In this document: one piece after another, positions 17,064 to 26,500 of the stretch | How positions within the stretch are numbered: position 1 is the stretch's first letter | Layout: every line of letters begins with the position of its first letter | NCBI RefSeq assembly: GCF_934309415.1 | Contig: NZ_CAKRDI010000004.1 | Location: 62,001-126,000, forward strand | DNA length: 64,000 bases | Source of the DNA: an uncultured Mediterraneibacter sp. | Lineage (GTDB): Bacteria > Bacillota > Clostridia > Lachnospirales > Lachnospiraceae | Reading direction: 5' to 3' | Translations under genes and position numbers: made by a program | Notes under the pieces: generated by a model | The model's input: the letters and a program-made list of their open reading frames with translations, nothing else | Database searches by the model: none | What the model was told of the DNA's origin: nothing

Positions 17064-17933
17064 ATGAATTCCAAAACAAAAGGAATTATATTTATTGTAT
17101 TGTCAGCGTTTTCATTTGCGTTGATGAATGCGTTTGTACGTCTGGCCGGGGATCTCCCGTCAGTACAGAAGAGTTTTTTCAGAAATCTGGTGGCGTTCTT
17201 TATTGCGCTGATCATGATCATTCGAAGTGGGGACGGATTCAAGATTGAAAAAGGAAATATGCCGTACATGATCTTACGTGCGACATTCGGAACGATCGGA
17301 ATTCTCTGTAATTTTTATGCAGTAGATCATCTGGTGTTATCGGACGCATCGATGCTGAATAAGATGTCCCCGTTCTTTGTAATTCTGTTTTCCTTCCTTC
17401 TTTTAAAGGAAAAGCTGAAACCGGCACAGGCAGTGGCGATTCTGGTTGCATTTGCAGGAAGCCTGTTTATTATTAAGCCGACCTTTTCCAATATGGAGAT
17501 GATTCCGTCTGTGATCGGTCTGTGCGGTGGAGTGTGTGCGGGAATTGCTTATGCGATGGTACGGCTTCTGGGACAGCGTGGACAGAAAGGTTCATCTGTT
17601 GTTCTGTTTTTTTCCGGATTTTCCTGTGTGGTAACACTTCCGTATCTGATCTTTCATTATCATCCGATGACAGGAGTACAGATCCTGACATTGCTTGGAG
17701 CAGGGCTTGCGGCAGCAGGCGGTCAGTTCGGAATTACGGCGGCATACTATCATGCACCGGCCAAAGAAATTTCTATTTACGATTATTCACAGATTATCTT
17801 CTCGGCAGTACTTGGATTCTTCCTGTTTGGTCAGGTTCCGGATAAGTACAGTGTACTTGGTTACGTGATCATTCTGGCAATGGCAGTGTGGATGTTCTTC
17901 TATAATAAACAGCCAGAAACATCTGCTGAATAA
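17064..17933 (+). CDS. EamA/DMT-family transporter
   Basis: A 289-residue protein with about ten membrane segments arranged as two EamA repeats, in which FSFALMNAFVRLAGDLPSVQ and later YAMVRLLGQRG mark the repeat units. It belongs to the drug/metabolite transporter superfamily. Substrates in this family range widely (amino acids, nucleosides, metabolites) and none is indicated here. The ATG at 17064 is 8 bp after GAGGG; the upstream GTG at 17019 lies within the short repeat and was rejected. Confidence 0.9.
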   Translation: MNSKTKGIIFIVLSAFSFALMNAFVRLAGDLPSVQKSFFRNLVAFFIALIMIIRSGDGFKIEKGNMPYMILRATFGTIGILCNFYAVDHLVLSDASMLNKMSPFFVILFSFLLLKEKLKPAQAVAILVAFAGSLFIIKPTFSNMEMIPSVIGLCGGVCAGIAYAMVRLLGQRGQKGSSVVLFFSGFSCVVTLPYLIFHYHPMTGVQILTLLGAGLAAAGGQFGITAAYYHAPAKEISIYDYSQIIFSAVLGFFLFGQVPDKYSVLGYVIILAMAVWMFFYNKQPETSAE

Positions 17934-18001
17934 ATACGATTGCAAAATGGGTAAGATCAGGATACCGCTATGTTATACCTTGAACAGCGACGATAATAAT
18001 G

Positions 18002-18144
18002 GTTACTGTTTACTCCCATGTCAATCACTCCGCTGATTGGCATGGAGGATGCACATTTTGTCCTGAATGTATCTCGCCCATCGCCGTAGGCGATTCTAAA
18101 TGGCGAGATACGTTACTGTTTGCAGGTTACCTGTGAACAGTAAC
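18002..18144. repeat. 143-bp structured repeat, copy A
   Basis: Full-length copy, plus orientation. It starts GTTACTGTTTACTCCCATG and ends CTGTGAACAGTAAC. Three stems are visible: CATGTCAATCA pairing (imperfectly here) with TGATTGGCATG, GTATCTCGCC with GGCGAGATAC, and the terminal GTTACTG/CAGTAAC hairpin. The unpaired GAGGATGCAC tract follows stem 1. The 354-bp gap between the EamA gene and the AraC gene holds this copy, the half copy at 18231 and a small palindrome at 18162-18177. Confidence 0.9.
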
Positions 18145-18230
18145 TAATAATGTATACAGATTATAAAGAGCTTTATACATGTTTGAAAATGAAAGTGCCT
18201 GATGGTATGGGAAGTACAGAAGCAGCGGTG

Positions 18231-18256
18231 TGATTGACATGGGAGTGAACAGTAAC
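18231..18256. repeat. terminal fragment of the 143-bp repeat
   Basis: TGATTGACATGGGAGTGAAC followed by AGTAAC is the reverse complement of the first 26 bases of the full element. It lies just upstream of the AraC gene ribosome site. Confidence 0.8.
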
Positions 18257-18287
18257 GAAAAAATAACAGAAAGAAAGGAACGGTGCG

Positions 18288-19226
18288 ATGAGCAAGAAAA
18301 GAAAAAAACCCAAGATGGAATTCCGCTATTACCAGCTCCCGGCTGGGAGTCCGGTGCTTGCGCTCCTGGGACAGAAATGGATCCAGAATTACGGAAATGA
18401 TATTGATTATCTTCATTTTCATAATTATATGGAAATTGGGTTCTGCTATGAAGGAGTGGGAGAACTTGTACTGGGAGAGGATACGGTTCAGTTCTCAGAA
18501 AGAAAATTCTCGATCATTCCGAAAAATTATCCACATACGACCAACAGTGACATAGGGACTGTGAGCAGATGGGAATATCTTTTTGTTGATATGGAAGGCT
18601 TTCTTCAGAAAGCGATCGATAATCCCATCAAATCTGAACGCATGATCCAGCGGCTGAATTCCAGGGCATTGTTTCTGGATGAGAAAGATCATCTGGTGAT
18701 CGCAAAGAGAATCCTGAGGATTCTGGATATGATGCGTTTTGCTGAAGAATTTTATATCGAGGAAGTAAAAGGAGAGCTGTTATCTTTGTTTGTGGAGATT
18801 GCCCGTCTGAACTGTGATTCAGAACAGGATAAGATTGTGGAGGAGAGCGGAAAGATCACGAATCTTGTGTCCCGCTCGCTGGATTATATTTCAGATCATT
18901 ACATGGAACCGCTGAAGGTGGATGATCTGGCAAGATACTGTCATATCAGTGAAACACATTTTCGCAGAGTGTTTGTGGGATATATGAATATGAGTCCGCT
19001 GGAGTACATTAACACAGTGCGGATTCAGACAGCATGCGAATATCTGAAAAAGACGGATGATCCGATCAACGATATCGCACATAAGTGTGGATTTACGACA
19101 ATCTCTACATTTAACCGGAATTTCAAACAGATCATGGGCGTTGCACCGATCGAGTGGAGAAAGAGACCGGAGAATTATGAACAACAACTTTTGAAGTTTG
19201 ATATTCATTCAGAGGAAGGATGGTAG
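18288..19226 (+). CDS. AraC-family transcriptional regulator
   Basis: A 312-residue protein. Residues about 40-120 are a cupin-like ligand domain (HFHNYMEIGFCYEGVGELVL). The C-terminal ~100 residues are a double helix-turn-helix: LKVDDLARYCHISETHFRRV, then DIAHKCGFTTISTFNRNFKQ with the family ending GVAPIEWRK. It probably controls the sugar ABC operon 0.8 kb downstream, whose upstream region carries repeated TTGAAAATG boxes. The ATG is preceded by AAAGGAACGG. Confidence 0.92.
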   Translation: MSKKRKKPKMEFRYYQLPAGSPVLALLGQKWIQNYGNDIDYLHFHNYMEIGFCYEGVGELVLGEDTVQFSERKFSIIPKNYPHTTNSDIGTVSRWEYLFVDMEGFLQKAIDNPIKSERMIQRLNSRALFLDEKDHLVIAKRILRILDMMRFAEEFYIEEVKGELLSLFVEIARLNCDSEQDKIVEESGKITNLVSRSLDYISDHYMEPLKVDDLARYCHISETHFRRVFVGYMNMSPLEYINTVRIQTACEYLKKTDDPINDIAHKCGFTTISTFNRNFKQIMGVAPIEWRKRPENYEQQLLKFDIHSEEGW

Positions 19227-19230
19227 AAAG

Positions 19231-19743
19231 ATGTACAATTACAAGATTGTAGAACAGGTAAAAAGAAAGAGAAAGCCGATGGCCGGTGTACTGAGCAAGA
19301 TCATGGTGATTTTCGGAGTGATCTTTGTACTGATGGGAATCATGATCTCACAGGCATTTATGCTGGCGGGATTTCTTCTGGTGCTGCTGTATTTTGCGTT
19401 TGATGTGTTCAGTAACAAGGAATATGAATACACACTGGAGGACAACAAACTGGAAATTGATGTGATCTACGGAAAACGTTACCGTAAAAATGCCCATGTG
19501 ATCGATCTGCAGGAGATGGAAGTGACAGCTCCGAACTGGCATGAATCTGTGGCAAAGTACAAAAAGAACGGCGGAACAGAAAAACTGCCAAAGTACGATT
19601 ATACTTCTTATGAAGAAGATACACCATATTATACAATGATTGCAATAGAAGACCGCCAGAAGATCAAGCTGCTGCTGGATCTGAGCGATGAAATGCTTCA
19701 GACGATGAAGTGTTCCTATCCATCAAAAGTCTTTTTTGCATAA
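19231..19743 (+). CDS. small membrane protein of unknown function
   Basis: A 170-residue protein that I do not recognise. A basic N-terminus (YKIVEQVKRKRKP) is followed by two membrane segments (about residues 18-57: SKIMVIFGVIFVLMGIMIS, then FMLAGFLLVLLYFAFDVF). The rest is a soluble domain of about 110 residues with aromatic and charged residues, ending KCSYPSKVFFA. It starts 4 bp after the AraC stop, with AGGAAGGA overlapping that gene, so both are co-translated. The coupling suggests a role with the regulator or a shared stimulus. A terminator follows. Confidence 0.8.
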   Translation: MYNYKIVEQVKRKRKPMAGVLSKIMVIFGVIFVLMGIMISQAFMLAGFLLVLLYFAFDVFSNKEYEYTLEDNKLEIDVIYGKRYRKNAHVIDLQEMEVTAPNWHESVAKYKKNGGTEKLPKYDYTSYEEDTPYYTMIAIEDRQKIKLLLDLSDEMLQTMKCSYPSKVFFA

Positions 19744-19767
19744 AATAATGAACAAATTGTAAAAAAG

Positions 19768-19956
19768 TCGAAAATGAGAAGAAAAAGGTCGAAAAAAAGA
19801 AGATGAAAGCCTGCCTGCTTTGTAAAAAACGAGGATAAAATAGACAAAGCAGACTGGCTTTTTCTTTTCTACACGATTGAAAATGAGAAAAAATACACAA
19901 AAACAAGGTTGTTAAAAAGATAACACAGGGCAAAATAGATAAAATGGTTGAAAATG
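19768..19956 (+). promoter_or_regulatory. three direct T(T/C)GAAAATG boxes upstream of the ABC operon
   Basis: TCGAAAATGAGAA (19768), TTGAAAATGAGAA (19877) and TTGAAAATGCAAA (19948) are direct repeats on the same strand upstream of the sugar-binding protein gene. AraC proteins usually bind direct repeats, so these are candidate operators for the regulator at 18288. The region is A-rich, so chance similarity is possible. Confidence 0.35.
19806..19870 (+). terminator. terminator after the AraC / membrane protein pair
   Basis: AAAGCCTGCCTGCTTTGT (19806-19823) pairs with ACAAAGCAGACTGGCTTT (19844-19861) with two mismatches, followed by TTCTTTTCT. Confidence 0.8.
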
Positions 19957-19999
19957 CAAATCATATGAACGAATCTGCAAACAAAGATCAAAAATGCAA

Positions 20000-20008
20000 T
20001 GCTATAAT
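20000..20008 (+). promoter_or_regulatory. extended -10 promoter of the sugar ABC operon
   Basis: TGCTATAAT is an exact extended -10 element 67 bp before the binding-protein start. No good -35 is visible at the proper distance, as expected for an activator-dependent promoter. Confidence 0.5.
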
Positions 20009-20075
20009 AAGCTCAGTTAGAACAACAGAGAGCAAAACAGGGACTTGCTTTCTGGAAATAAAAGGAGGATTTATT

Positions 20076-21392
20076 ATGAAGAAAAAAGTACTTGCAGCAT
20101 TTCTTGCCGGAGCAATGGTATTCTCACTGGCAGCATGTGGAAGCAGTAGTGGTGGAAGCGACAGCAGCAAAGATGCTGACAGCTCATCATCAGGAAGCAA
20201 CAAGCTGACAATCTGGGCATGGGATCAGAACTTCAACATCAAGTCCATGCAGACAGCGATCGATCAGTACAAAGAAGATCATCCGGATTTCGATGCAGAG
20301 ATCATTGAGACATCATCTGATGACTGCCAGACAAAGCTGACAACAGCAGCCAATGCCGGAGATTACAGCACACTTCCGGACATCGTTCTGATGCAGGACA
20401 ACTCTTATCAGAAATATCTGAAGAGCTATCCGGATGCGTTCACAGATCTGAGTGACATGAACATCAACTGGGATGACTTCGGAAAATTAAAACAGTCCTA
20501 CTCCATGTTAGATGACAAGCACTACGGAGTACCGTTCGACAATGGTGCCGTTATTGCATGCTACCGTACAGATATCCTTGCAGAGGCAGGATACACAACA
20601 GCAGACCTGACAGATATCACATGGTCAAGATTCATGGAGATCGGTAAAGATGTACATGAAAAGACAGGCAAATACCTTCTGACAAGTGAGGCAACAGGCG
20701 GAGATACAATGATGATGATGATCCAGTCCTGCGGAGCAAACTTTGTAGACGAAGACGGAAATGCATGGATCGTTGGAAATGATGTAGCTTCCAAGTGTGT
20801 AGATATTTACACAGAGCTGGTTAAGAATGACGTTGTTAAACTTGTAAACAACTGGGATGAGTACATTGCTACAATCACAAGTGGTGAGGCAGCAGGTATC
20901 GTAAATGGTAACTGGATCACAGCTACACTGATGACAACAGAAGACCAGAAAGGTCTCTGGGAGATCACAACAATGCCTAAGGTTGACGGCGTTGATACAG
21001 CTACAAACTATGCAAACAACGGTGGATCTTCCTGGTATATTACATCCAACTGCCAGAATGTGGAACTTGCTGAGGACTTCCTTGCAAGCACATTTGGTTC
21101 AAGCACAGACTTCTACGATGCAATCCTTCCTGTAACAGGAGCAATCGCATGCTACCTGCCGGCAGGAGAGTCAGAAGTTTACAATGAGCCAAGCGAATTC
21201 TTCAACAACCAGCCGATCTTCTCAACAATTGTTGAGTACTCCTCACACATTCCGGAGTTCACAAAGACACCGTATCACTATGAGGCAAGAGAGGTCATCA
21301 ACACAGCAGTTGTTAACATCGTTAACGGAACAAGCAAGGATGACGCTCTGAAAGAGGCTCAGGAGACACTTGAGTTCAAGATGACAGAGTAA
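20076..21392 (+). CDS. sugar ABC transporter substrate-binding lipoprotein
   Basis: A 438-residue family 1 extracellular solute-binding protein. The signal peptide MKKKVLAAFLAGAMVFSLAA ends at the lipobox LAAC (Cys21), followed by a Ser/Gly/Asp linker. KLTIWAWDQNF opens the mature domain, with DIVLMQDNSYQKYL and WITATLMTTEDQKGLWEI further on. The ATG at 20076 sits 7 bp after AAAGGAGG; the open frame upstream (from 19944) was rejected because it would bury the signal peptide. With the two permeases it imports an oligosaccharide, probably a galactoside. No ATPase is encoded here, so a shared MsmK-type ATPase is inferred. Confidence 0.94.
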   Translation: MKKKVLAAFLAGAMVFSLAACGSSSGGSDSSKDADSSSSGSNKLTIWAWDQNFNIKSMQTAIDQYKEDHPDFDAEIIETSSDDCQTKLTTAANAGDYSTLPDIVLMQDNSYQKYLKSYPDAFTDLSDMNINWDDFGKLKQSYSMLDDKHYGVPFDNGAVIACYRTDILAEAGYTTADLTDITWSRFMEIGKDVHEKTGKYLLTSEATGGDTMMMMIQSCGANFVDEDGNAWIVGNDVASKCVDIYTELVKNDVVKLVNNWDEYIATITSGEAAGIVNGNWITATLMTTEDQKGLWEITTMPKVDGVDTATNYANNGGSSWYITSNCQNVELAEDFLASTFGSSTDFYDAILPVTGAIACYLPAGESEVYNEPSEFFNNQPIFSTIVEYSSHIPEFTKTPYHYEAREVINTAVVNIVNGTSKDDALKEAQETLEFKMTE

Positions 21393-21496
21393 TCTGAGAT
21401 CACTGATCAAAAACAGGATGTAAATCCTGCCGCATGACTGAAAGGTTGTGCAGTGTGTAAATATTTATTGAAGACAATGTTGTTTGCAGTACATAA

Positions 21497-21527
21497 GTTA
21501 TTGTACAGGGATTCTGTGAACAGTAGC
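21497..21527. repeat. degenerate short GTTACTG hairpin
   Basis: GTTATTGTACAGGGATTCTG followed by TGAACAGTAGC retains the layout of the 33-bp repeat with several changes. It lies between the binding-protein and permease genes. Confidence 0.45.
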
Positions 21528-21553
21528 TGTTGTGGACAACAAGGTAAGGAGCG

Positions 21554-21573
21554 GGGGACTGCCAGCAGTCCCC
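21554..21573 (+). terminator. intra-operon hairpin between binding protein and permease genes
   Basis: GGGGACTG (21554-21561) and CAGTCCCC (21566-21573) make an 8-bp GC-rich stem with loop CCAG, followed by TGTTCTACG and no long T-run. Such hairpins after binding-protein genes typically protect the upstream mRNA or cause partial termination, giving more binding protein than permease. Confidence 0.6.
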
Positions 21574-21614
21574 TGTTCTACGTCAAAGGCTTGTAAGTGA
21601 AAGGGGGATTCTCT

Positions 21615-22514
21615 GTGAAACCCAAGAAAAAAGGTATGTCATTGATTGCAAAACAGAGAGCAGCAGGATGGGCTTTCCTGGCACCTGCTTCGATCATGAT
21701 CGCAGTCATGAGTTTTTATCCAATGATCCGTGCGTTTATCATTTCTTTACAGACAGGCGCCGGAGCAAATATGCGTTTTGCTGATCCTGTATTTAGTAAC
21801 TATAAAAGAATTCTTTCAGATAAGGTATTTCTGCAGTCAATCGGAAATACATTCCTGTACCTGATCATTCAGGTACCGATCATGCTGATTCTGGCAATTC
21901 TGCTGGCACAGCTTTTGAACAACAAAGACCTGAAGTTAAAAGGATTATTCCGTACCTGTGTATTCCTTCCATGTGCAACTTCACTGGTTTCCTATTCTTT
22001 GATCTTCCGTTCTATGTTTGCAACAGACGGACTGATCAACAGTATCCTGATCAAGCTCGGTATTTTAAGCAGTGGATACAATTTCCTCGGACACTCGACC
22101 AGCGCGAAAGCGATTATCATCATAGCCCTGATCTGGAGATGGACAGGCTACAACATGGTATTCTATCTGTCTGGTCTTCAGAATATTGAATACTCAGTAT
22201 ATGAGGCAGCTAAGATTGATGGTGCAAACGGATGGAAGACATTCTGGAAGATTACAGTTCCGCTTCTGAAACCAACGATCATCATGACCTTCATTATGTC
22301 AATCAACGGTACATTACAGTTGTTCGATGAGTCCCTCAACCTGACAAAAGGTGGACCGGCGAACACAACAATCACAATGTCACATTACATTTACAATACA
22401 TGTTTCATTAATGTGCCGAACTTTGGATATGCGGCAGCTATGTCCTTCATCATCTTTATTATGGTAGCTGTACTGGCATTCATTAACTTGAAAGTAGGTG
22501 ATACACGTGACTGA
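21615..22514 (+). CDS. sugar ABC transporter permease (MalF-type)
   Basis: A 299-residue inner-membrane permease with six predicted segments. The EAA loop is YEAAKIDGANGWKTFWKITV, followed by PLLKPTIIM. The start is a GTG at 21615, 7 bp after AAAGGGGG; an in-frame GTG at 21597 precedes that site and was rejected. The first membrane segment is AGWAFLAPASIMIAVMSFYP. The stop overlaps the next permease gene by 8 bp. Confidence 0.93.
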   Translation: MKPKKKGMSLIAKQRAAGWAFLAPASIMIAVMSFYPMIRAFIISLQTGAGANMRFADPVFSNYKRILSDKVFLQSIGNTFLYLIIQVPIMLILAILLAQLLNNKDLKLKGLFRTCVFLPCATSLVSYSLIFRSMFATDGLINSILIKLGILSSGYNFLGHSTSAKAIIIIALIWRWTGYNMVFYLSGLQNIEYSVYEAAKIDGANGWKTFWKITVPLLKPTIIMTFIMSINGTLQLFDESLNLTKGGPANTTITMSHYIYNTCFINVPNFGYAAAMSFIIFIMVAVLAFINLKVGDTRD

Positions 22515-23337
22515 GAAAAAGAACAAATCCATGATTCAGAGAAGACTGATTCCTACATATATCTTCCTGATTATTGTATCATTTATTTCTGTGTTCCCGC
22601 TGTACTGGATGATCTCCGCAGCAACGAACACATCCACAGAAGTATCTCGTGGAAAACTGATTCCGGGTACACACTTTATGGAGAACTTCCATAACCTTAC
22701 ATCCCAGCAGCCACTGTGGAGAGCACTTGGAAATTCTTTCCTGTATGCAATCCTGACAACCGTGATTTGTCTGCTGATCTGCTCAATTGCAGGTTACGGC
22801 TTTGAGGTTTATCATGATAAATGGAAAGACAAACTGTTTTCCGTCCTGCTTCTTGCAATGATGGTTCCGCAGGTTGCAACGATGGTTCCGTTGTTCCAGA
22901 TGTTCTCTAAAGCAGGCTTGTTGAATACATCCATCGGTTTCATTCTTCCGATTATATCGACTCCGTTCATGATCATGATGTTCCGTCAGAACGCAAGATC
23001 TTTCCCGGTAGATATTATCGAGGCAGCACGTATCGATGGACTGAATGAAGTATCCATCTTCTTCAGAATGTTTATTCCGACTATGAAATCAACTTATGCG
23101 GCAGCAGCAGTTATCACATTCATGAATGCATGGAATGCATACCTGTGGCCAAAGGTAATCATGACAACAAACGATGCGATGACAATGCCAATGTTGATCG
23201 CCAACTTAATTACTGGATATGTAACAGATTATGGTATGCTGATGTGCGGCGTATTGTTCTGCTCCATTCCTACAATGGTTATCTTCTTTGTATTACAGAA
23301 ACAGTTTGCAGAAGGTATTACAGGTGCTGTTAAGTAA
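22507..23337 (+). CDS. sugar ABC transporter permease (MalG-type)
   Basis: A 276-residue permease partnering the previous gene. The family features are FPLYWMISAATNTSTEVSRG, six membrane segments and the EAA loop IEAARIDGLNEVSIFFRMFI. It ends GITGAVK, typical of MalG-type carbohydrate permeases. Either GTG at 22498 or 22507 could start it; the second fits the TAGGTG site better. It overlaps the upstream gene and is therefore translationally coupled. Confidence 0.92.
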   Translation: MTEKKNKSMIQRRLIPTYIFLIIVSFISVFPLYWMISAATNTSTEVSRGKLIPGTHFMENFHNLTSQQPLWRALGNSFLYAILTTVICLLICSIAGYGFEVYHDKWKDKLFSVLLLAMMVPQVATMVPLFQMFSKAGLLNTSIGFILPIISTPFMIMMFRQNARSFPVDIIEAARIDGLNEVSIFFRMFIPTMKSTYAAAAVITFMNAWNAYLWPKVIMTTNDAMTMPMLIANLITGYVTDYGMLMCGVLFCSIPTMVIFFVLQKQFAEGITGAVK

Positions 23338-23419
23338 GACAGGACAAAGAAGAAAAAACAAGTTCTTAAGAAAACAGGAACAGATATTTTATTTATATCA
23401 GGCTGATCAGAACTAAGAA

Positions 23420-23463
23420 AGGAGGGTATTTCCGATAATCTGGAATACTCTCCTGTTTTTATA
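23420..23463 (+). terminator. terminator after the permease genes
   Basis: AGGAGGGTATTTCC and GGAATACTCTCCT form a stem with one bulge, followed by GTTTTTATATATT. The two beta-galactosidase genes beyond it would need read-through or another promoter. Confidence 0.8.
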
Positions 23464-23498
23464 TATTTGGAAAGAATACTTTCAAAATATATAAAACC
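23455..23498. repeat. palindrome fused to a terminator tail (relative of 5761-5806)
   Basis: GTTTTTATATATTTGGAAAG (23455-23474) and CTTTCAAAATATATAAAACC (23479-23498) are inverted repeats with two mismatches around AATA. As at 5761, the left arm doubles as the U-tract of a terminator. Confidence 0.75.
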
Positions 23499-23530
23499 GC
23501 TTCACATATATTTAGAAAGGAAGGTAAAAA

Positions 23531-26500
23531 ATGAGGAATTTTGATTACGCAAAAGTGAAAGATCCGGAATATTTCCGCGATGGAAGAATGGACGCACATT
23601 CTGATCATATATATTACAGAACAGAAGCTGAGGCGGAGGTCAAAGAGACTTCTTACCGTCAGAGCCTGAATGGACTGTGGAAATTCCATTATGCAAAAAA
23701 TTATGAAGGTACAATTCAGGGATTTGAGTCTGAATCTTATTCCTGCAAAGACTGGGAAGATATCTATGTGCCGGCGCATATCCAGATGGAAGGATATGAT
23801 GTACCGCAGTATGCGAATGTCCAGTATCCATGGGAAGGACACGAGGAGATTCATCCGGGAGAGATTCCAGAGCATTTCAATCCGGTTGCAAGCTATGTAA
23901 ATTATTTCACAGTGCCTGAAGAGATGAAAGGGAAACGTCTCTTTATTTCCTTCCAGGGAGCAGAGAGCGGACTGGCTCTCTGGCTGAACGGCTCTTTTAT
24001 AGGATACAGTGAGGATTCTTTTACTCCATCTGAGTTTGAACTGACAGAGTATGTAAAAGAAGGGGAGAACAAACTGGCAGCACAGGTATTTAAATGGACA
24101 GCCAGCAGCTGGTGTGAGGATCAGGACTTCTTCCGCTTCTCAGGAATTTACAGAGATGTATATCTTTATACTGTGCCGGCAGTACATGTATATGATCTTC
24201 AGATTCGTGCGATCCCGGATGAGACACTGAAAAAGGCAGTATTTGAGCTGGATGTTCAGGTATGGGGAAGCGGAAAAGCCAGGATTGTTCTTGCAAAAGA
24301 CGGACAGACTGTGATCGAGTCAGAAAAAGAACTGGCAGACGTAGATGCAGAGAATGCCGGAAATCACTTTGAATGGGAAGTGGAACAGCCAGTACTCTGG
24401 AGTGCAGAAGATCCGCAGCTTTATGATCTGATGATCGAAGTGTATGATGCAGACGGAGCTTTACAGGAGATCATTCCGCAGAAAGTAGGATTCCGCCGTT
24501 TTGAGATGAAAGACGGAATTATGACACTGAATGGAAAACGAATTGTATTCAAGGGAGTAAACCGTCATGAATTCAGTTCCATCAATGGAAGACATGTATC
24601 TGAGGAAGAACTGAGAAAAGATCTTCAGACTATGAAACAGAACAATATCAACGCGATCCGTACCTGCCATTATCCGGATGCATCAAAGATCTATGAACTC
24701 TGTGATGAGTATGGAATCTATATGATCGATGAGACCAACCTGGAATCTCATGGTTCCTGGGATGTGGCTGAATTTACAAAAGATTATACTTATATTGTAC
24801 CTCATGACAAGCCGGAGTGGCTGGAGATGATGCTGGATCGTGCAAACTCCATGTATCAGAGAGATAAAAACCATGCAGCTATACTGATCTGGTCCTGTGG
24901 AAATGAATCCTTTGGAGGAAAAGATATTTACGAGATGTCTCAGTTCTTCCACAGAGAAGATCCGACCCGTCTGGTACATTATGAAGGACTGTTCCATGAC
25001 CGCAGCTACAATGATACAAGTGATATGGAAAGCCAGATGTATCCGAGTGTGGAGGCAATCAAAGAATTCCTTGCGAAGGATAACAGCAAGCCGTTTATCT
25101 GCTGTGAGTATACACATGCAATGGGAAATTCCTGCGGAGCAATGCATAAATACACAGACCTGACAGATACAGAGCCGAAATATCAGGGTGGATTCATCTG
25201 GGATTACATTGATCAGTCTATTTACAAGAAGGATCGTTATGGAAAAGAATTCCAGGCATATGGTGGAGATTTCGGAGAGCGTCCGACCGATTATAATTTC
25301 AGCGGAAACGGAATTGCTTATGGCGGAAACCGCGATGCCTCTCCAAAGATGCAGGAAGTAAAATTTAATTACCAGAATATCACGGCTGAAGTAAGTGCAG
25401 ATTCTGTGAAAGTGATCAACAAGAACCTGTTTGTAAATACAGATACATTTGACTGCAAAGTGACGGTTGCCAAAGATGGTAAAGTGATCCGTACTGCAAA
25501 ACTGGAGACAGCAGTGGCACCTCTTTCTGAGCAGGTATATCCATTGCCATTTGCAAAAGAGATTTCTGCCGGTGAATATGCAGTGACTGTATCCTTCTCC
25601 CTGAAAGAAGAAAAAGTATGGGCAAAAGCAGGACACGAGGTAGCATTTGGACAGTATGTATATCAGGTAGAGGCAGAGGAAGCAAAAGAAGTACTTGCAA
25701 AAGCAGATGAGAAGCTGACTGTGATCCACAGTACACATAATCTGGGGGTACGCGGTGCTCATTTTGAAGTACTGTTCTCCGTGCTCAATGGTGGATTAGT
25801 ATCTTACAAATACGCAGGTCGCGAGATGATTGAGGCGATTCCGAAGCCGAACTTCTGGCGTGCACCTACAGACAATGACTGCGGAAACCTGATGCAGATG
25901 CGTTATGCACAGTGGAAGATCGCAAGTATGTATCTGAACCATAAGGATTACCGTCAGGGAATGTATGGACCGGGAAATATACCGGAAGTAGAAGAAAAAG
26001 AGAACTCTGTGAAAGTGACATTCAAGTATCTGATGCCAACCACACCGGAGAGTGAGTGTTTTCTGTCTTACGAAATAAGCGGAGATGGAAGAGTAAAGAC
26101 GACACTGACCTATGATCCGGTCAAAGAACTGGGCGATATGCCGGAATTTGGAGTTATCTTCAAATTTAATGCAGACTATGATCATGTAGAGTGGTATGGT
26201 CTGGGTAAAGCCGAGACTTATGCAGACAGAAAGAAAGGTGCGAAACTTGGAATCTACAGCAATCTGGTGAAAGACAATATCGCACGTTACATGGTTCCGC
26301 AGGAGTGTGGTGCGAAAGAAGAGGTTCGCTGGGCAAAAGTGACAGACCGCAAAGGAAGAGGAATGCTCTTTGAGATGGATGGAGAACCGATGATGTTCTC
26401 TGCGCTTCCATATACACCGCATGAGATGGAGAATGCAATGCATCCGTACGAACTTCCGGAAGTACATTATACAGTAGTCCGCGCGGCAAAAGCACAGATG

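Noticed and set aside
18162-18177. Palindrome TATAAAG-AG-CTTTATA as an operator for the AraC gene
   Set aside because: It is AT-rich and short, and nothing ties it to a promoter; noted only as a small palindrome.
19944-20075. Start of the sugar-binding protein at 19944
   Set aside because: It would place 44 residues before a classic lipoprotein signal peptide and includes the promoter; AAAGGAGG supports 20076.
24683-25762. Long minus-strand open frame (359 codons) inside the GH2 gene
   Set aside because: It lies wholly opposite a gene with clear catalytic motifs, has no ribosome site and its translation is rich in Cys, His and Ile without recognisable domains; the same holds for the minus-strand frames at 12922-13869, 34142-35143 and 25796-26539.
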